Of a DNA stretch of 8,762 nucleotides, positions 5,865 to 8,762 are shown piece by piece (the stretch's first letter is position 1; each line of letters begins with the position of its first letter). The notes under the pieces are model-generated. The model searched no databases and was not told the origin of the DNA. It saw only the letters and a program-made list of their open reading frames with translations. This DNA is from Lachnospiraceae bacterium (lineage in GTDB: Bacteria > Bacillota > Clostridia > Lachnospirales > Lachnospiraceae). Where the stretch lies: contig DNLO01000125.1 in NCBI GenBank assembly GCA_003488445.1, positions 1 through 8,762 of the forward strand, written 5' to 3'. The position numbers and the translations under genes are program-made.

Positions 5865-7337
5865 ATGCTAAAGGACTGGATCAAAGGAGAAAAACCCGGT
5901 GACGAAGAGATGACTGCAAGGCTTCAGAAAGCTCGTGAGCAGCTGAACGGCATGCAGATGGCCATAAAGGAAAAGAAGCTGCCGGTGCTGGTGATCTTCG
6001 ACGGATGGGGAGGAGCCGGCAAGGGCAGCGTCATGGGAAAGGTGATCAAGAATCTGGACCCCAGGTTCTATAAGACCGAGACGCTGTCAAAACCCTCTGA
6101 AGATGAGCTGAGGAAACCCTTCCTGTACAGGTATTTCGTGCGGATACCGGAGGCAGGCAAGTTTTCCTTCTTCGACGGGAGCTGGATGGATGAGGTGACA
6201 AAGAACAAACTGTCTGGGAAGATTAACGGAGAGGATTACCACAGACAGCTTATATCCATCAAGCGATTTGAAAGGCAGCTTTCAGACAACGGATATCTGG
6301 TGGTGAAGTTCTTCTTCCATATCTCCAAGTCAGAGCAGAAACAGCGTCTGAAGGATCTGGCAGACAGCAAGAGCACTGCATGGAGAGTGGAGAAATGGGA
6401 TCTGTGGCAGAATAAGCACTATGATAAGTGCGTGGATGTATATGATGAATATCTGGAGGCCACCAATCAGTTCATAGCACCGTGGTACTTCGTGGACTCC
6501 AAGAACCGCAAATGGGCTGAGCTGCAGGTGACGGAGCTGCTGGTGAAGAGCATAGAGATAGCTCTGCAGAATACGGGTCATGCTGCGGCCGTGCTGCAGA
6601 ACACTTTCCCGCTGAAGCAGATGCCGAAGCTTGCGGATATAGCGCTGGATAAAAAGATAAGTGACGAGAAATATGACAGTGAGCTCAAGGAACTGCAGTC
6701 AAAGCTGGCGGATCTGCACAACAGGATCTACCACGCCAAGATCCCGGTGGTAGTAGCATACGAAGGCTGGGATGCCGCAGGTAAGGGCGGTAACATCAAG
6801 AGACTGACAGCCGCCCTGGATCCAAGAGGATTTGAGGTGCATCCGATAGCTTCTCCCGAGCCTCACGAGAAGAACAGACACTATCTGTGGAGATTCTGGA
6901 CAAGACTCCCCAAGGACGGACATATAGCCATATTTGACCGTACATGGTACGGAAGGGTGATGGTAGAGCGCCTGGAGGGCTTCTGCTCGGAGAATGACTG
7001 GCAGCGTGCCTACAACGAGATAAATGAGTTTGAAAAGGAACTGGATGACTGGGGAGCCGTCATAGTGAAGTTCTGGGTGCAGATAGATAAAGATACGCAG
7101 CTGGCTCGCTTTACCGACAGGCAGAATACGCCGGAGAAGCAATGGAAGATCACAGATGAGGACTGGAGAAACCGGGAGAAGTGGGATCTGTATGAGACAG
7201 CTGTGAACGAGATGATACAGAAGACCAGCACCGAATATGCTCCGTGGCATATCCTGGAGTCAAACGACAAGCACTACGCCAGGATAAAAGCACTGAAAAC
7301 GGTGACAGACGAGATAGAAAAGAAACTGAAAAAGTAA
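5865..7337 (+). CDS. pap: Polyphosphate:AMP phosphotransferase (two-domain class II PPK2)
   Basis: A 490-residue protein made of two tandem PPK2 domains, the layout of class II enzymes that phosphorylate AMP to ADP with polyphosphate. Domain 1 (about 20-235) has a modified P-loop, DGWGGAGKGS (46-55), where the usual Asp is Gly50, and FDGSWMDE (103-110) instead of FDRSWY, so it is probably structural or regulatory. Domain 2 (about 270-490) has the intact set: EGWDAAGKGG (300-309), FDRTWYGRVMVERLEGF starting at 357, KFWVQIDKDTQLARF and the WKITDEDWRNREKWD lid-like segment. ATG 5865 follows GGGAGGGG; an upstream in-frame ATG at 5796 lies within a hairpin arm, lacks a ribosome site and would add 23 residues that do not look like PPK2. 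A D-lactate dehydrogenase gene follows after 24 nt. Expected cytoplasmic role: recycling AMP and saving energy from polyphosphate stores. Confidence 0.93.
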   Translation: MLKDWIKGEKPGDEEMTARLQKAREQLNGMQMAIKEKKLPVLVIFDGWGGAGKGSVMGKVIKNLDPRFYKTETLSKPSEDELRKPFLYRYFVRIPEAGKFSFFDGSWMDEVTKNKLSGKINGEDYHRQLISIKRFERQLSDNGYLVVKFFFHISKSEQKQRLKDLADSKSTAWRVEKWDLWQNKHYDKCVDVYDEYLEATNQFIAPWYFVDSKNRKWAELQVTELLVKSIEIALQNTGHAAAVLQNTFPLKQMPKLADIALDKKISDEKYDSELKELQSKLADLHNRIYHAKIPVVVAYEGWDAAGKGGNIKRLTAALDPRGFEVHPIASPEPHEKNRHYLWRFWTRLPKDGHIAIFDRTWYGRVMVERLEGFCSENDWQRAYNEINEFEKELDDWGAVIVKFWVQIDKDTQLARFTDRQNTPEKQWKITDEDWRNREKWDLYETAVNEMIQKTSTEYAPWHILESNDKHYARIKALKTVTDEIEKKLKK

Positions 7338-7361
7338 GAGAGATGAACAAGGAGGCGGCAA

Positions 7362-8354
7362 TTGAGCAAGGCAAAGATAGCTTTTTTTGATGCGAAGGAC
7401 TACGACACAGCATCTTTTGACGAGGCAAATAAGGACGGAAAGTTCACTATCAAGTATTTCGATACGAAGCTCACCAAGGATACGGTAAAGCTCGCAAAGG
7501 GCTATGATGCGGTATGTGTCTTCGTGAACGACACCGTGGACAAGAAGGTGATAGATGCTCTGGTGAAGAAGGGCGTGAAGCTGGTGGCGCTCAGGTGCGC
7601 GGGCTTCAATAACGTCAACGTGAAGCATGCGGAGGGAAAGATCGGAGTGGTGAGAGTGCCCGCCTACTCGCCCTATGCGGTGGCAGAGCACGCGATGTCT
7701 CTGCTTCTCACCTCAATACGTCGCATACACAAGGCATATATCAGGACAAAGGATTTCAACTTCAGCCTGAACGGTCTGATGGGCTTCGACCTCCACGGCA
7801 AGACCGTGGGAGTGGTAGGCACCGGCAAGATAGGCCGGGTCTTCATAGATATCTGCAGGGGCTTTGGCATGAAGGTGATAGCGTATGACAAGTTCCCGGC
7901 GAAGGATGCGGGCATAGAGTATGTGGAGCTGGATGAGATATGGAAGAGGAGCGATATCATTTCCTTCCACTGTCCGCTGACGGATGAGACCTATCATATG
8001 GTGGATGCAAAGAGTATCAAGGCCATGAAGAAGGGCGTGGTGATAGTCAACACCTCAAGGGGAGCGCTGATCGATGCCGAGGCTCTGCTGAAGGGGATCA
8101 GGAGCCGTCAGATAGGGGCGGCCTGCCTGGATGTGTATGAGGAGGAGGCGGATGTATTCTTCGAGGATCGCTCGGGACATATCTTCGAGGATGATACTCT
8201 GGCAAGGCTCATATCCATGCCCAACGTGATAGTGACATCACATCAGGCCTTCCTTACAAAGGAGGCCCTCACGAATATCGCAAATACCACTCTGACCAAT
8301 ATCAGTGATTATCTGGATACGGGCAGGTGCGATAACGAGGTCAGGGGAAAATAA
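7362..8354 (+). CDS. ldhA: D-lactate dehydrogenase (LdhA-type 2-hydroxyacid dehydrogenase)
   Basis: A 330-residue NAD-dependent D-2-hydroxyacid dehydrogenase, full length for the family. It reduces pyruvate to D-lactate and regenerates NAD+ in fermentation. The start is TTG at 7362, with AAGGAGG (7349-7355) 6 nt upstream; no in-frame ATG lies nearby. The nucleotide-binding motif is GTGKIG (153-158), with Asp176 ending the following strand (VIAYDKF), favouring NAD over NADP. Catalytic residues align with lactobacillar D-LDH at a constant offset of two: Arg233 (TSRGALID), Asp257, Glu262 (DVYEEEADVF) and His294 (TSHQAFLTKEAL). The phrase around VFFEDRSGHIFEDD is typical of the LdhA branch rather than glycerate or phosphoglycerate dehydrogenases. 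It probably shares a transcript with the kinase gene 24 nt upstream and the glycosyltransferase 12 nt downstream. D-lactate is the best substrate guess; other 2-ketoacids are possible. Confidence 0.92.
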   Translation: MSKAKIAFFDAKDYDTASFDEANKDGKFTIKYFDTKLTKDTVKLAKGYDAVCVFVNDTVDKKVIDALVKKGVKLVALRCAGFNNVNVKHAEGKIGVVRVPAYSPYAVAEHAMSLLLTSIRRIHKAYIRTKDFNFSLNGLMGFDLHGKTVGVVGTGKIGRVFIDICRGFGMKVIAYDKFPAKDAGIEYVELDEIWKRSDIISFHCPLTDETYHMVDAKSIKAMKKGVVIVNTSRGALIDAEALLKGIRSRQIGAACLDVYEEEADVFFEDRSGHIFEDDTLARLISMPNVIVTSHQAFLTKEALTNIANTTLTNISDYLDTGRCDNEVRGK

Positions 8355-8366
8355 CCCCGATAAACT

Positions 8367-8762
8367 ATGAACATACTGCTGGTGCATTGCAGATACAGGA
8401 TAGCAGGCGGTGAGGATGAGGTCGCAGCAGGCGACAGAAGGCTCCTGGAGAAGATGGGGCATACCGTGCATACCCTGTACAGATCCAATGAAGAGCTGGA
8501 CGGTATGGGAGCCATCGGGAGACTGCGGAGCACCCTCGGATACGTGTATTCCGCATCGGCCGGAAAAGAATATGTGAAGCTGATACGGGAGAGGTCCATA
8601 GATGCGGTCTGGGTGCACAATACCCTGTGGATGATCGGAGGTGCCATCTATGAAGCGGCGGCGGAGTGCGGTGTGCCGGTGATACAGACGGTGCACAACT
8701 ACCGTATGCTCTGTCCCTGCGGGACGATGTACAGGAACGGAAAGATCTGCAGGGAATGCCTT
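8367..8762 (+). CDS. GT4-family glycosyltransferase, N-terminal part
   Basis: The first 132 residues of a glycosyltransferase, open to the window end. It starts as a GT-B Rossmann domain: MNILLVHCRYRIAGGEDEV with the glycine-rich acceptor-side loop, LLEKMGHTVHTLYR, then a strand and loop at DAVWVHNT, and VPVIQTVHNYRMLCP, all familiar from GT4 sugar transferases of exopolysaccharide and cell-surface glycan pathways. There is no signal peptide or membrane helix, as expected for a cytoplasmic or membrane-associated enzyme. Cysteines at 116, 118, 128 and 131 form a CxC-x9-CxxC set that recurs in part in this subfamily (LCP, then CxxCL). The ATG lies 12 nt after the ldhA stop; AGGGGA at 8343-8348 is too distant for a good ribosome site, so translational coupling is likely. 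Donor, acceptor and catalytic C-terminal half are outside the window. Confidence 0.86.
   Translation, partial: MNILLVHCRYRIAGGEDEVAAGDRRLLEKMGHTVHTLYRSNEELDGMGAIGRLRSTLGYVYSASAGKEYVKLIRERSIDAVWVHNTLWMIGGAIYEAAAECGVPVIQTVHNYRMLCPCGTMYRNGKICRECL

Noticed and set aside
8344..8358. GGGG/CCCC short inverted repeat around the ldhA stop as a terminator
   Set aside because: Only 4 bp, with no T-run, and the next gene starts 12 nt after the stop.

Overview
The window carries eight protein-coding genes, all on the + strand and tightly packed; the first (malQ) and last (glycosyltransferase) run off the edges. GC looks near 50% by eye. Isoleucine is mostly written ATA and arginine AGA/AGG, two genes start with TTG, and Shine-Dalgarno sites are purine-rich. 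Together with the gene types (a cytoplasmic sugar-binding-protein/GGDEF fusion, a six-helix membrane GGDEF protein, an LdhA-type D-lactate dehydrogenase and a GT4 glycosyltransferase) this suggests a fermentative member of the Clostridia, most likely Lachnospiraceae. That placement is an inference from style and gene content, not from a marker gene.

Layout. 1-531 is the C-terminal part of 4-alpha-glucanotransferase (MalQ). 596-4675 is a three-gene cyclic-di-GMP block: a soluble protein with a LacI-type ligand-binding domain (no helix-turn-helix) fused to GGDEF; a membrane diguanylate cyclase starting at TTG 7 nt later; and, overlapping it by 4 nt, a membrane HD-GYP protein whose signature residues are altered (HD is LD, GYP is GYH). 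4706-5707 is a TRAP-type substrate-binding lipoprotein with no membrane subunits beside it. After a 157-nt leader containing a 10-bp hairpin come a two-domain class II PPK2 (polyphosphate:AMP phosphotransferase), D-lactate dehydrogenase, and the start of a GT4 glycosyltransferase. No RNA genes, mobile elements, CRISPR arrays or clear intrinsic terminators were seen, and no gene-free stretch exceeds 160 nt.

How they may work together. The first half reads as carbohydrate use (MalQ) followed by second-messenger signalling: two apparently competent cyclases without the usual RxxD feedback site, made next to a degenerate HD-GYP protein that may be a weak phosphodiesterase or a c-di-GMP sensor, and an orphan solute-binding lipoprotein that could supply a ligand signal. 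The second half is energy metabolism: ADP production from AMP with polyphosphate, NAD+ regeneration by reducing pyruvate to D-lactate, then envelope or exopolysaccharide sugar transfer. The most interesting point is the signalling block with the altered HD-GYP and the orphan TRAP binding protein. The individual families are known; the proposed functional link is inference.
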